Shown one piece after another: positions 43,825 through 53,307 of a stretch of DNA of 64,000 bases (position 1 is the stretch's first letter; every line of letters starts with the position of its first letter). The notes below the pieces were generated by a model. It was not told the origin of the DNA. It saw only the letters and a list, made by a program, of their open reading frames with translations, and made no database searches. The DNA comes from JAUMWX01 sp023394215 (GTDB lineage: Bacteria > Bacillota > Clostridia > Tissierellales > Peptoniphilaceae), in assembly GCA_050313995.1 (NCBI GenBank), contig JBNPMM010000003.1. One strand, given 5' to 3'. The position numbers and the translations under genes were made by a program.

Positions 43825-45354
43825 GTGATAAAAAAGATAACAAGTAGATTTTTGATATGTTTTATTGTGTTTATTATGATGCAGGTTTCTGCAAAATATA
43901 CTTATGCAGTGGAGGAAAACTTCCAATATAATTCTGAGGAAGTAGCAAGTTTTGCGGGAAACGGAGCATGGCTTAGAGTAAGAGATGAGAAATCATCTGG
44001 AGCTGTCACAACAGCTTATTTTTCTACAGATATGTCAGGTAAAAAATCTTATCCTGTTAAAAATGTTTGGGTGGACGGCAGATATATAAACGAAAACGGT
44101 ATATGGGAACCGGGCGTGAAATTAGAGGACCATCCTGCGGATATTATCATAAGGGGCATGGATTTTACAAATTTTAAGGGTGTAAAATATACAAAAGATG
44201 CGAGATTTGTTTATGATAAAAGTACAGACTCGTGGAAAATGAGCGCTTCCAATTATTTTTATGACGGTAAGGAAGAAATTACGGAAAATGGACTGATACC
44301 TGATGAATATACTTATTCAAGAAATTTTGTAAAGGAACTTGAAATTGACGGTGCTACAGATATACATCCAAAAGATCAATTTGTTTATGATGGTTCCGTA
44401 AAGGCCGGTACTCCTATTGTTACCAGATATATAAGCAGGGGCGGAAATTATTATGCCAATGATGGAAGCTTGAAGGGATATAAGCATAAGGGGGAAGAAG
44501 TTACAGGTTTTTACAAGGATGACTTATTTATAGTTACACCGACCTTGGATGGTGGATATGTTTCAGCTGATATGGTTCAGGAGGAACTTTTAGAAGTAGG
44601 TATCTGGAAAAATGAAGAAGGAAACTGGAAATATATAAAGGAAAACGGAAGTAGGGCAGCCAACGAGTGGTTATGGCTTCAAGTTGGAGAAGGCAAGGAA
44701 TATGCTTATAAATACTTTGATAAAGAAGGAAATAATATAGATCAGTTTTATAAGGAAACTAAAAATGGAGAAACAAAGTATTACTTATCTCTATCAGGAC
44801 CTGAAAAGGGCTATAACAAGGGCTGGTGGAAGGATCCTTCTAACGGACTTAAATATTATTTCAGAACCTCTACAGGTTCAAGGGTAGAGGGTAGGCAGTA
44901 TATTGACGGGGCTTGGAAGTTTTTCAGGCTAAATTCCGGCTCTCAGGCTTTCGGTTGGCAATACATCTCTAAAAATTGGACATATTTTGACGATAATACG
45001 GGAAATCAAATTGTAGGTAAGTGGGCATGGTTAAAGCTTAAAGACGGACAGTATAATTGGAAGTATTTTGACAAAAACGGTTCAAATATAGCACAATTCA
45101 GGAAAGAAAATGGCGGAGTATGGCTATCGCAAGCTGGTCCGTCAAAGGATTATTATAAGGGTTGGTGGACAGATCCTTCTAACGGACAAAGATATTATTT
45201 CAGAACTACCTCAGGAAGTAGGGTAGAAGGTAGACAGCATATTGGAAGGTATTGGTACTTTTTCAGAATCGGTTCGGGGACTCAGGCCTTTGGAAGACAA
45301 TATGTTGATGGTATTTGGAGATACTATAATTTGAATACGGGTATAGAGGAATAA
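43825..45354 (+). CDS. Secreted cell-wall-binding repeat protein with an unknown middle module
   Basis: From the chosen GTG (43825; AAGGAG lies 6 bp upstream, whereas the in-frame ATG at 43819 abuts it) the protein has 509 residues. A signal peptide ends near YTYA. Residues about 35-255 are a beta-rich module of unknown family containing WVDGRYI, FVYD and AGTPIVTRYI, shared with the next protein. The last 255 residues are the two-half aromatic wall-binding region found in both neighbours. No catalytic motif was recognised. Confidence 0.78.
   Translation: MIKKITSRFLICFIVFIMMQVSAKYTYAVEENFQYNSEEVASFAGNGAWLRVRDEKSSGAVTTAYFSTDMSGKKSYPVKNVWVDGRYINENGIWEPGVKLEDHPADIIIRGMDFTNFKGVKYTKDARFVYDKSTDSWKMSASNYFYDGKEEITENGLIPDEYTYSRNFVKELEIDGATDIHPKDQFVYDGSVKAGTPIVTRYISRGGNYYANDGSLKGYKHKGEEVTGFYKDDLFIVTPTLDGGYVSADMVQEELLEVGIWKNEEGNWKYIKENGSRAANEWLWLQVGEGKEYAYKYFDKEGNNIDQFYKETKNGETKYYLSLSGPEKGYNKGWWKDPSNGLKYYFRTSTGSRVEGRQYIDGAWKFFRLNSGSQAFGWQYISKNWTYFDDNTGNQIVGKWAWLKLKDGQYNWKYFDKNGSNIAQFRKENGGVWLSQAGPSKDYYKGWWTDPSNGQRYYFRTTSGSRVEGRQHIGRYWYFFRIGSGTQAFGRQYVDGIWRYYNLNTGIEE
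45136..45351 (+). repeat. Copy 2 of the conserved C-terminal wall-binding unit
   Basis: Same unit as copy 1; the encoded protein differs mainly at GRYWYFFRIGSG in place of DGYWYYFRSGSG. Confidence 0.85.
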
Positions 45355-45372
45355 TTAATTGAGGATTAAAAA

Positions 45373-48312
45373 ATGAAAAAACTTTTGGGTAAAATATTGG
45401 GGGTTCTTTTTGCTGTAATATTATCTTTTCAACCTTTTATAAATAATATTTATGCAGAAGAATCAGAAATTTTGAATGCTTCGGATAATACAGAACAAGC
45501 TGAAAATCTAAATAGCAGTGAAAATAATGATGGTAAAAAAGTCGATGAAAATTCTAAGGAAAAGCTTGATTTAGAAGAAAGTAATCTTGATAAGGAAGAT
45601 GATGAAAATAAGGAAGAGCTTCCGGTAGAACCCGAAGTTAAGCAGGAGCCTGTAGATAATGGTGAGCTTTTTCCTTCAGAAGAAGTAAACTCTGATGAAG
45701 ACTCGAAAGTAAAAGAAACAGATATTAAAGTTGATACAAAAGAATTAGAAGAAGTTAACGAAGAAAATAGTAAAGCTCAATCCTTGGGACAGGAAAGGGC
45801 TGCAGCTACAAGTGATCAATCCAATGTTGGAAATTACTATTATGAAGTTAAGCCCGTTTTAGGTCAATTTAATAATTTTTTATATGTAAAGACAAATAAT
45901 CCTGATCCCTATTCTTTTGAATTGGTTGATGAGGATAGTATTTATAAGGGCGAAGATGGTTATAGAAATAGTTACAGTATATCACAAAAGATTTATTTGG
46001 ATGTAAATTATGAAGACAAGGCAACTTTTAGGGTAAAAAACGGATATATTTTTGAACACGGTTGGTTTGGAGCTTCGGATGGGGGTAGGCTTTATATTTA
46101 CGAGAATTCATCCGGAGGCTTTGTAAAAACATCTAAAAGTGTTATATTACCAAGGCTTTATAATCCTGAAGATTATCTTATAGACAAATATACAAGCAAA
46201 AATCTTAGCTTATTTGAGAACCTTAGTAAGGTGCAAAAATTTCTTGATGAAATGGCGGTCTACCCTTTATTTTTGAAAAATCCTGATAAGATGCTTCTTA
46301 AGTATCCGTATTTGGAAGTAGGTCGACATAAGGATCAGAGCTTTAAGTTTTCTCCATATTTGTATGAAAACTTGGGCTCAGCTAATCTTCTATTGGAGGG
46401 GAGTTACCCTTTTGTGTTGGATTCTTTAGGCTTTCCGAAGATGATGTCATCAGTTGCAAAAAAGCTTGATCCTACAGCAAAAATAGTTCATGGAACTATG
46501 GGGCATGCCTGTATATCGGTAGAAAAAAATGGTGAAATTAATTATTATGGCGGAAAAGGTAAGAAACCGACATATAATTCCGTAAAAGGAATAAGGACCC
46601 TATACTATTTTGATGCTTCATCTAACGATTTGTATAGTCAAAACAGTATAGAAAAAGATTTCGAAGAGTTAATGTATATTAAAGAAAACAGCCCTCTTCC
46701 TAATCTCTCTCATGATGAATGGAATTTTGAAAGGTTAAAAAACTTTATAGGTTCAGGAAAGTGGTTAAGAGCAAGTTATGGTGTTGGTGATATAATTACT
46801 TATTTTACATCTGGAACAAGGGAGAATGAGTATGTTCAGATTCCTAATGAAACTTGGGTTGACGGTAGATATATAGATGAGTATAAGAATTGGATTAAAG
46901 GGGCTAAATTTGCGGATTATCCAAATGCAGACTTTATATTAAAGGATTATTCCTATATAGATTATGCCGGTAACACTATAAAGGGTGATATCTTATTTAA
47001 GTATGACGGGGTTACCGATACATGGAGTATTCCTAAATATATTTACTACAACTATACTGATATGCCGGATGACGGGCAGAAAGTCCCTAAGGAATATGTA
47101 TTTAACAGATCTCAGGTGAAGGCTTTAAATTTAGATTCCAATACCGACATTTATCCTGTAGAAGAGTATGTATTTAATGGAAAAGTACCTGCAGGAACTC
47201 CTGTAGTTACAAGGTATATTAAGGAAAATACGGAATATTTTAACTTATATCGTCTTTATAATACAGATAATAGCGATTATACAATTTCTAAAAGTGTAGA
47301 GGGATTAAAATATAAGGGTCAGGAAGTAGTAGGCTTTTACGAAGGTGATTATTTTCGTTTAATAAATAGGGACGGAAATTATTATATATCGGCTTCGAAG
47401 GTTCAGGAAAATCCTATTTTAACCGGTATATGGAAAGAAGAGAAAAATGGTTGGACCTATATTAGGGAAAACGGTATTAAAGCGAATTCGGAATGGTTGT
47501 GGTTACAAGTAGGAGTAAATGAATTTGCCTATAAGTATTTTGATAAGAATGGTATAAGCATAGATCAGTTTTATAAAGAAATAAAAAATGGAGAAACTAA
47601 GTTTTACCTATCCTTAGCTGGTCCCGGAAAGGGCTATAGCAAGGGTTGGTGGACAGATCCTTCTAACGGATTGAAATATTACTTTAGAACATCTACGGGT
47701 TCAAGGGTAGAAGGTAGACAATATATAGATGAAGGATGGAAATTTTTTAGAATAGGTTCAGGTTCTCAAGCTTTTGGTTGGCAATACATAGATGGCAACT
47801 GGCAGTATTATAATAAAGAAACCGGAAACCAAGTTTTTGGAAGAGCACAAATAGACGGAAAATATTATTATTTAAATTCTTCAAACGGTGCAAGGGAATA
47901 CGGCTGGAAAAATATAGGCTATAATTGGTTTTATTTTGATAAGTCGACGGGTGTCGGTGCTGTAAGTAAGTGGTTATGGCTTGAACTTGAAGGTCAAAAG
48001 GGAAAGTTTAGCTGGAAATTCTTTGATAAGTATGGAATAAGTATAGATCAATTCAGGAAAGAAAGCTCAGGCATATGGTTATCACAAGCGGGCCCGTCAA
48101 AGGATTATTATAAGGGTTGGTGGATAGACCCTTCTAATGGACAAAAATATTATTTCAGAACTACTTCAGGAAGCAGGGTAGAAGGTAGACAGCATATTGG
48201 AAGGTATTGGTACTTTTTCAGAATCGGTTCAGGGACACAGGCTTTTGGAAGACAATATGTTGACGGTGTTTGGAGATATTATCATGAATATTTCGGTATA
48301 GAATTAAACTGA
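45373..48312 (+). CDS. Large secreted surface protein with wall-binding repeats
   Basis: A 979-residue protein. Signal peptide to about residue 27; an acidic low-complexity region (30-145); an unrecognised domain (about 150-445) containing LGFPKMMSSVAKKLDP and HGTMGHACISVEKNGEINYY; then the same ~230-residue module as in the upstream protein (about 455-680, with WVDGRYI and AGTPVVTRYI); and a longer wall-binding region (690-979) with one extra NxxTGNQVFGRAQIDGKYYY unit. The second domain vaguely recalls transglutaminase-like folds, but no catalytic cysteine is in place. Probably adhesive or structural. Confidence 0.75.
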   Translation: MKKLLGKILGVLFAVILSFQPFINNIYAEESEILNASDNTEQAENLNSSENNDGKKVDENSKEKLDLEESNLDKEDDENKEELPVEPEVKQEPVDNGELFPSEEVNSDEDSKVKETDIKVDTKELEEVNEENSKAQSLGQERAAATSDQSNVGNYYYEVKPVLGQFNNFLYVKTNNPDPYSFELVDEDSIYKGEDGYRNSYSISQKIYLDVNYEDKATFRVKNGYIFEHGWFGASDGGRLYIYENSSGGFVKTSKSVILPRLYNPEDYLIDKYTSKNLSLFENLSKVQKFLDEMAVYPLFLKNPDKMLLKYPYLEVGRHKDQSFKFSPYLYENLGSANLLLEGSYPFVLDSLGFPKMMSSVAKKLDPTAKIVHGTMGHACISVEKNGEINYYGGKGKKPTYNSVKGIRTLYYFDASSNDLYSQNSIEKDFEELMYIKENSPLPNLSHDEWNFERLKNFIGSGKWLRASYGVGDIITYFTSGTRENEYVQIPNETWVDGRYIDEYKNWIKGAKFADYPNADFILKDYSYIDYAGNTIKGDILFKYDGVTDTWSIPKYIYYNYTDMPDDGQKVPKEYVFNRSQVKALNLDSNTDIYPVEEYVFNGKVPAGTPVVTRYIKENTEYFNLYRLYNTDNSDYTISKSVEGLKYKGQEVVGFYEGDYFRLINRDGNYYISASKVQENPILTGIWKEEKNGWTYIRENGIKANSEWLWLQVGVNEFAYKYFDKNGISIDQFYKEIKNGETKFYLSLAGPGKGYSKGWWTDPSNGLKYYFRTSTGSRVEGRQYIDEGWKFFRIGSGSQAFGWQYIDGNWQYYNKETGNQVFGRAQIDGKYYYLNSSNGAREYGWKNIGYNWFYFDKSTGVGAVSKWLWLELEGQKGKFSWKFFDKYGISIDQFRKESSGIWLSQAGPSKDYYKGWWIDPSNGQKYYFRTTSGSRVEGRQHIGRYWYFFRIGSGTQAFGRQYVDGVWRYYHEYFGIELN
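48091..48309 (+). repeat. Copy 3 of the conserved C-terminal wall-binding unit
   Basis: Same unit as copies 1 and 2. It ends with a different tail (HEYFGIELN). Confidence 0.85.
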
Positions 48313-48320
48313 CAATAAAT

Positions 48321-48382
48321 AAAAGAGCCTTGAGCAGTTTGTCAATAATAAGATGACAACTATCAAGGTTCTTTTATTATTT
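48321..48382 (+). terminator. Composite terminator of the surface-protein genes
   Basis: A 13-bp outer stem with one G-U pair (48321-48333 with 48363-48375) encloses a second hairpin (AGTTTGTC 48336-48343 with GACAACT 48355-48361). The outer stem ends in TTTT followed by ATTATTT. It closes a run of twelve genes from 34028 with no other clear terminator. Confidence 0.7.
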
Positions 48383-48442
48383 AAAAAATATTGAAATTAT
48401 CTTCTCCTTCCCTTAAACTATAATATATTATAAGGAGAATTT

Positions 48443-49240
48443 ATGAAGATATGTTCCTTGACCTCAGGGTCAAACGGTAATTGTATATATGTGGAATCGA
48501 ATAAGTCCAAGGTATTGGTGGATTGCGGAAATACGGGTAAGCTGACTTGCGAATTACTCTCCCGGATAGGGGTAAATCCCGGGGATTTAAATGCTATATT
48601 TGTTACACATGAGCATTTGGATCATATAAAGGGAGTAGGTATAATGAGCAGAAAATATGATTTACCTATAATAGCCAATGAGAAAACCTGGATAGCCATG
48701 AAGGATACCATCGGAAAAATAGACCCTAAAAATATTTTTATTTTTAAATCGAATACTTTTTTTTCCTTCAGGGATATGGATATTCAGGCTATAAGTACCT
48801 TTCATGATGCAGTAGATCCGGTATTTTATATTTTCCATCAAAATAAGCAAAAGATAACAATATTGACCGATACGGGTACGGTTACGGATTCTATGATTGA
48901 ATCAATTAAGGGAAGTGGGGCTTATTTGATAGAGGCAAATCATGATGTTGAGATGCTTAAAAACGGTCCATATCCTTTTTTATTGAAAAAGAGGATATTA
49001 TCCGATTATGGACATTTATCAAATGATTTATCTTCCGATATACTTTCCCGTATAGTTAGGGGCAGGTCCGAAATTATTTTGCTTGGTCACTTAAGCAGGG
49101 AAAATAATACTGAAGAACTTGCTTTTAGAGAGGCGGATTCCAAACTTAGAGCTTTGGGGCTTGATATAGGCAAAGATGTTAGGCTCGGGATAGCCCATAA
49201 AGATAGGGTAAGCGGCCTCATAGATATAGGGGGAAATTGA
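48443..49240 (+). CDS. walJ: MBL-fold metallohydrolase WalJ (YycJ)
   Basis: A 265-residue beta-lactamase-fold nuclease-like protein with KICSLTSGSNGNC at the start and the metal site THEHLDHIKG (HxHxDH), plus later LTDTGT and HLS metal ligands. In most Firmicutes walJ sits after walRK and before rlmH. Here the kinase genes are absent but rlmH is retained next door. It is implicated in cell-division/DNA-replication coordination and antibiotic tolerance in the family. Confidence 0.92.
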   Translation: MKICSLTSGSNGNCIYVESNKSKVLVDCGNTGKLTCELLSRIGVNPGDLNAIFVTHEHLDHIKGVGIMSRKYDLPIIANEKTWIAMKDTIGKIDPKNIFIFKSNTFFSFRDMDIQAISTFHDAVDPVFYIFHQNKQKITILTDTGTVTDSMIESIKGSGAYLIEANHDVEMLKNGPYPFLLKKRILSDYGHLSNDLSSDILSRIVRGRSEIILLGHLSRENNTEELAFREADSKLRALGLDIGKDVRLGIAHKDRVSGLIDIGGN

Positions 49241-49242
49241 AT

Positions 49243-49722
49243 ATGAACGTAAATATCATAGCGGTGGGTTCTATAAAGGAGAAGTTTTTTAAGGATGCCA
49301 TCAAGGAATATGAGAAAAGGTTAAGTTCTTATGCTAATATAAACCTTATAGAAATAGATGAATATAAGCTGTCCGGCAATCCTTCAAATAAAGAAATCCT
49401 TGAAGGTTTGGAGAAAGAGGGAGATAGGATATTGGAGAAGATTCCGGAAAAGTCTTTTTTAGTAAGCCTTTGTATAGAGGGCAGGAGCCTGTCAAGTGAA
49501 GATTTGTCTGAAAATATTGGAGACATTATGCTTGAAGGATATTCCAATATAAGTTTCGTTATAGGGGGATCTTTCGGTCTTAGTCAGAGGGTAAAAAAAG
49601 CTTCAAAATTAAAATTATCATTCTCCAAAATGACCTTTCCTCATCAGCTTATGAGGGTAGTGCTTTTGGAGCAAATATATAGGGCGTTTAAAATAATGAG
49701 AAATGAGCCCTATCATAAATAG
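49243..49722 (+). CDS. rlmH: 23S rRNA (pseudouridine-1915-N3)-methyltransferase
   Basis: A SPOUT methyltransferase acting on assembled 70S ribosomes. It shows FVIGGSFGLSQRVKK and the closing KMTFPHQLMRVVLLEQIYRA to NEPYHK. Starting at the ATG 49243 gives the family-standard 159 residues; an upstream TTG at 49237 would add two. Confidence 0.96.
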   Translation: MNVNIIAVGSIKEKFFKDAIKEYEKRLSSYANINLIEIDEYKLSGNPSNKEILEGLEKEGDRILEKIPEKSFLVSLCIEGRSLSSEDLSENIGDIMLEGYSNISFVIGGSFGLSQRVKKASKLKLSFSKMTFPHQLMRVVLLEQIYRAFKIMRNEPYHK

Positions 49723-49729
49723 GAGAATT

Positions 49730-50560
49730 ATGGAAAAAGAATATATAGATAAGGCTATAAGCAGGGAAGAAATTGAGAGATCTATACAAAAAACATATAG
49801 GAAAGAAACATTTTCAAAGTTTTTAAAGGCTATCGAAAAATATGATTTGATTCAGGATGGCGATAAAATAGCGGTTGGAATGTCGGGGGGAAAGGATTCT
49901 TTAATACTTGCCAAGATGTTTCAAATGCTGAAGCGTTTTTCAAGAATAGATTTCGAGGTGGATTTTATATCAATGGATCCCGGCTTTGAAGCTCATAACA
50001 GAAAAAAGTTGGAAGATATATGTGCCTATCTTGATATACCTGTGAAGATATTTGAATCGGATGTTTTTGAGGTAACTGAAAGGATAGCAAAGGATAATCC
50101 CTGTTATATGTGTGCAAGGATGCGTAGGGGTTACCTGTATTCAAGAGTACAGGAACTTGGCTATAACAAGCTTGCTTTAGGTCATCATTATGATGATGTG
50201 ATAGAAACTATTATGTTAAATATAATTTGGAACGGTTCTTACGGTTCTATGATGCCTAAGTTAAAAAGTAAAAATTTTCCGGGGCTTGAGCTTATAAGAC
50301 CCCTTTATCTTGTCAGGGAAAAGGATATAATAAGGTGGTTGAAAAATTCAGGTATAATAGCTATGGATGAGGCCTGCCCTATAGTTAAGGTGAAGAAGGA
50401 AAGTCAAAGGGCAAATATAAAAGAACTTATAGAAAACCTTAAGGACCTGAATCCGAGGATTGCAGAAAATATTTTTAAAACAAGTGAAAATATAAATCTC
50501 GGTGCAGTCTTGGGTTATAAAAAAGGAAATGAGAGATTCTCTTTCCTTGATGAATATTGA
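49730..50560 (+). CDS. TtcA-family tRNA thiolation PP-loop ATPase
   Basis: A 276-residue N-type ATP pyrophosphatase with PP-loop SGGKDS (52-57), the cysteine pair CYMC (125-128) in NPCYMCARMRRGYL, and a further Cys in DEACPIV, the set that binds an Fe-S cluster in TtcA. TtcA thiolates C32 of tRNA; related members have other targets, so the exact nucleotide is uncertain. The ATG at 49730 has AGGAG before it, 7 bp after rlmH. Confidence 0.87.
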   Translation: MEKEYIDKAISREEIERSIQKTYRKETFSKFLKAIEKYDLIQDGDKIAVGMSGGKDSLILAKMFQMLKRFSRIDFEVDFISMDPGFEAHNRKKLEDICAYLDIPVKIFESDVFEVTERIAKDNPCYMCARMRRGYLYSRVQELGYNKLALGHHYDDVIETIMLNIIWNGSYGSMMPKLKSKNFPGLELIRPLYLVREKDIIRWLKNSGIIAMDEACPIVKVKKESQRANIKELIENLKDLNPRIAENIFKTSENINLGAVLGYKKGNERFSFLDEY

Positions 50561-50572
50561 TTGGAGTAAAAA

Positions 50573-51457
50573 ATGTTAGATATTTTAAGAGTTATTATTT
50601 TGAGTATAGTGGAGGGTATTACGGAATTTTTGCCGGTATCATCTACCGGGCATTTGATTTTAGTAAATGAATTTGTAAAGTTGAGCCCTGAGAGTTTTTC
50701 AAATATGTTTATGGTAATCATACAGTTGGGAGCTATTTGTGCGGTTATTGCTATTTATTTTGACAGATTGAATCCTTTCGGCAAGAAAAAACTGGATGGT
50801 GGAGCTTATCCCAAGAAAATTGAAGAATTAGGTGGATTTAAAAAGTGTGTAAACAAGGGATATTATTTTTTCAGCCATAATAAGACAGTGTCCTTATGGC
50901 TTAAGGTTATAGTTGCAGTTCTTCCGGCTGCAATATTGGGCTTTTTATTTGACGATAAGATAGATGCCCTTCTTTTTAAACCCTTGCCTGTAGCGGCAGC
51001 CTTGGTTGTTTATGGTATTATAATAATATTTGTTGAAAATAAGTTTAAAAATAAAGAGACTTTTAAATTTAAAGATGTTTTTGATATAGATTATAAAACG
51101 GCATTCTTAATAGGATGTTTCCAAGTTTTGGCTATGTGGCCGGGAACATCCAGATCGGCAGCTACAATAATAGGGGCTATGCTTTTAGGATTATCAAGGA
51201 CGCAGGCTGCAGATTTTTCTTTCTTTTTGGCAATACCTACCATGTTCGGAGCAAGTCTTTTGAAGATTTTAAAGGCTTCAGGGCTGAGTCTTGTTCAATG
51301 GAGCCTTATAAGCCTTGGTTTTATAGTTTCCTTTATAGTTGCATATTTTGTAATTAAGAAGTTTTTAGCTTATGTTAAAAAGAATGATTTCAAAGTTTTC
51401 GCTTATTATAGGATAGTGTTGGGAGCTATAATTGTTTTATATACATTAATATTTTAG
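50573..51457 (+). CDS. uppP: Undecaprenyl-diphosphatase (BacA family)
   Basis: Recycles undecaprenyl pyrophosphate to the monophosphate carrier used for peptidoglycan and the polysaccharide cluster. It contains EGITEFLPVSSTGHLIL (14-30) and WPGTSRSAATI, the two catalytic consensus regions, in 294 residues with about eight membrane segments. Bacitracin tolerance is a known effect of this family. Confidence 0.96.
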   Translation: MLDILRVIILSIVEGITEFLPVSSTGHLILVNEFVKLSPESFSNMFMVIIQLGAICAVIAIYFDRLNPFGKKKLDGGAYPKKIEELGGFKKCVNKGYYFFSHNKTVSLWLKVIVAVLPAAILGFLFDDKIDALLFKPLPVAAALVVYGIIIIFVENKFKNKETFKFKDVFDIDYKTAFLIGCFQVLAMWPGTSRSAATIIGAMLLGLSRTQAADFSFFLAIPTMFGASLLKILKASGLSLVQWSLISLGFIVSFIVAYFVIKKFLAYVKKNDFKVFAYYRIVLGAIIVLYTLIF

Positions 51458-51479
51458 TTGGAAGTAGGTTTTTGAAATT

Positions 51480-52481
51480 ATGAAGAAAAAATATTTAATT
51501 TATGGAATATGCTTGATTGTAGTAGGGGTAGTGGGATATTTTGCCTATTCCTGGTATAAGCAAAATACAACTAAATCCGAAGAGGTGACATTCAGTACAA
51601 ATATAGACGACAAGTATAGCTTTGTAGGGGTTACCGATGATAAGTATTATTATGTTAAGGACGGCAAGTTATCATGCCATGATAAGAATGTTCATATTTT
51701 CAGTAAGGATTTGGAAGATTCCGTAATTAATATTTTTTATGATAAGTATATATTTATAATTTATAAAAACGGTAATATAGTAAAATGTGACAGAAATACA
51801 GGCAAGGAAGTCGCAAGACTTAAGGACATGGTAAATATTTCGGGGGCAAAATATCGAGATTCTCACCTTGTCTTATATTTTAAGGATCAAATCGGCTATT
51901 ATGATGAGAAGCTGAGAGAAGTGGTAAAACTACAAGGTTTGCAGGCTCCAGTTGAATCATCGTTACTTGATAAGAGAATGGCTGTATTGGAGTTTAAAAA
52001 TTCGGCGGGAAAAGCCGAATCGGTTTTTTCAATTTATGAAAATGCAAAAAAGCTTTATTCAATTTCTACCGTCAACGAGGTATTTTATTATACGAGCATT
52101 GTTGATAAAGAAAATACCATATTAATTTCCAACAGGTATATATATTTATTTAAAGGAGAAGTTTTATCCGATAAAATTATGCTTGAAAATATCAGAGCCA
52201 TAGATTTCTATAAGGATAATTTGGTTTTGGTAGATGGAAGAAATCTCAGAATTTTTGATAAAAAATTGAAAGAGCTTGACAATGAGGCTTTGGAATTCGA
52301 TGCAACAGGCTTATCTATAAGAGATAGTGCCATAGTTGTTATGGGTAAGGACCGGGTGTCAGTTTATGAAAATAATAATATTATAAATGAAGAAATAAAG
52401 AATGTTATATCATACTACATAAGCAGACAGGGAGTTTATGTGATATTAAAAAATAAGATAGAAAAAATTAAGGCTTATTAA
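51480..52481 (+). CDS. Membrane-anchored propeller-like protein, unknown function (DUF5711-like)
   Basis: A 333-residue protein with one N-terminal membrane helix (about residues 5-24) and a soluble part made of repeating short strands such as YYYVKDGKLSC, IIYKNGNIVKCDRNTGKEVA and LVLVDGRNLRIFDKK, suggesting a PQQ-like beta-propeller. It resembles the clostridial DUF5711 group in layout, but this is not certain. It lies 10 bp before mscS and may share its transcript. Confidence 0.6.
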   Translation: MKKKYLIYGICLIVVGVVGYFAYSWYKQNTTKSEEVTFSTNIDDKYSFVGVTDDKYYYVKDGKLSCHDKNVHIFSKDLEDSVINIFYDKYIFIIYKNGNIVKCDRNTGKEVARLKDMVNISGAKYRDSHLVLYFKDQIGYYDEKLREVVKLQGLQAPVESSLLDKRMAVLEFKNSAGKAESVFSIYENAKKLYSISTVNEVFYYTSIVDKENTILISNRYIYLFKGEVLSDKIMLENIRAIDFYKDNLVLVDGRNLRIFDKKLKELDNEALEFDATGLSIRDSAIVVMGKDRVSVYENNNIINEEIKNVISYYISRQGVYVILKNKIEKIKAY

Positions 52482-52491
52482 TGAGGGTTTT

Positions 52492-53307
52492 ATGACTTAT
52501 ATAATAGAAAAAATAAGAGCAATTCTTAATCTTAAAGAGGGAGAAATGGTTTTTATCGATCACATGATTACCATTTTAATAGCCTTTGCTCTTACAAGGA
52601 TACTTATACTTTTAACAAGGACTATATTTAACAAAAAACTTTTGGATAAATTAGGAATAAATGATAAATATTATAAGACTAAAACTATACTTTCTATTTT
52701 TCAAAGTTTTATAAATATAGTTATATATTTTGTTGCTATTACCTTAGTTTTAAATAGCTTCGGTATAAATACTTCGTCTATAGTTGCTGTAGCCGGAGTC
52801 GGAGGTATAGCCATAGCCTTTGCAGCTCAGTCCTTGGTAAAGGACCTCATAATAGGGGCTTTTATATTGTTTGAAGACCAGTTTAATGTCGACGACCTGG
52901 TTAATATAGGTGGAAATGTCGGTACGGTTGTTTCCATGGGACTTAGGACAACAAGGCTTAAGGACGTTGATGGAGCGGTGTATGTAATACCCAATGGCAG
53001 TATATCAACAGTTATTAATTATTCTAAAAGTAAAATGAGGGTGACCGGCAGGATTTTTGTGGACAAGAATATACCCTATGAAAAATCCAAGGAAATTTTA
53101 GAAAGAGCTATGGAAGAGTTATCCAAAGAAGTGTCATATTTTGTAAAAAATCCAGAAATCTTAGGTATAGAGGGACAAACAGATTTCAGCTATAAGGTTT
53201 TGATAGCGGGTCAGGTCCTTAACGGTAAGCAGTGGGAAGCTTCAAGAAGGATAAATGAAAAATCTTTGGAATATTTGAACAAGTATAAGGTAGAAAAAAA
53301 TGAGTAA
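52492..53307 (+). CDS. Small-conductance mechanosensitive channel (MscS family)
   Basis: A 271-residue channel that opens under membrane tension to release solutes. Three membrane helices end in the pore helix GVGGIAIAFAAQSLVKDLI, followed by the beta domain FEDQFNVDDLV and VYVIPNGSI. The C-terminal alpha/beta domain is present. DUF951 overlaps its end by 8 bp. Confidence 0.93.
   Translation: MTYIIEKIRAILNLKEGEMVFIDHMITILIAFALTRILILLTRTIFNKKLLDKLGINDKYYKTKTILSIFQSFINIVIYFVAITLVLNSFGINTSSIVAVAGVGGIAIAFAAQSLVKDLIIGAFILFEDQFNVDDLVNIGGNVGTVVSMGLRTTRLKDVDGAVYVIPNGSISTVINYSKSKMRVTGRIFVDKNIPYEKSKEILERAMEELSKEVSYFVKNPEILGIEGQTDFSYKVLIAGQVLNGKQWEASRRINEKSLEYLNKYKVEKNE

Noticed and set aside
42776..48312. 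Repeated DNA as a possible CRISPR or mobile repeat
   Set aside because: The repeats are in frame, encode aromatic wall-binding units and have no regular spacers.
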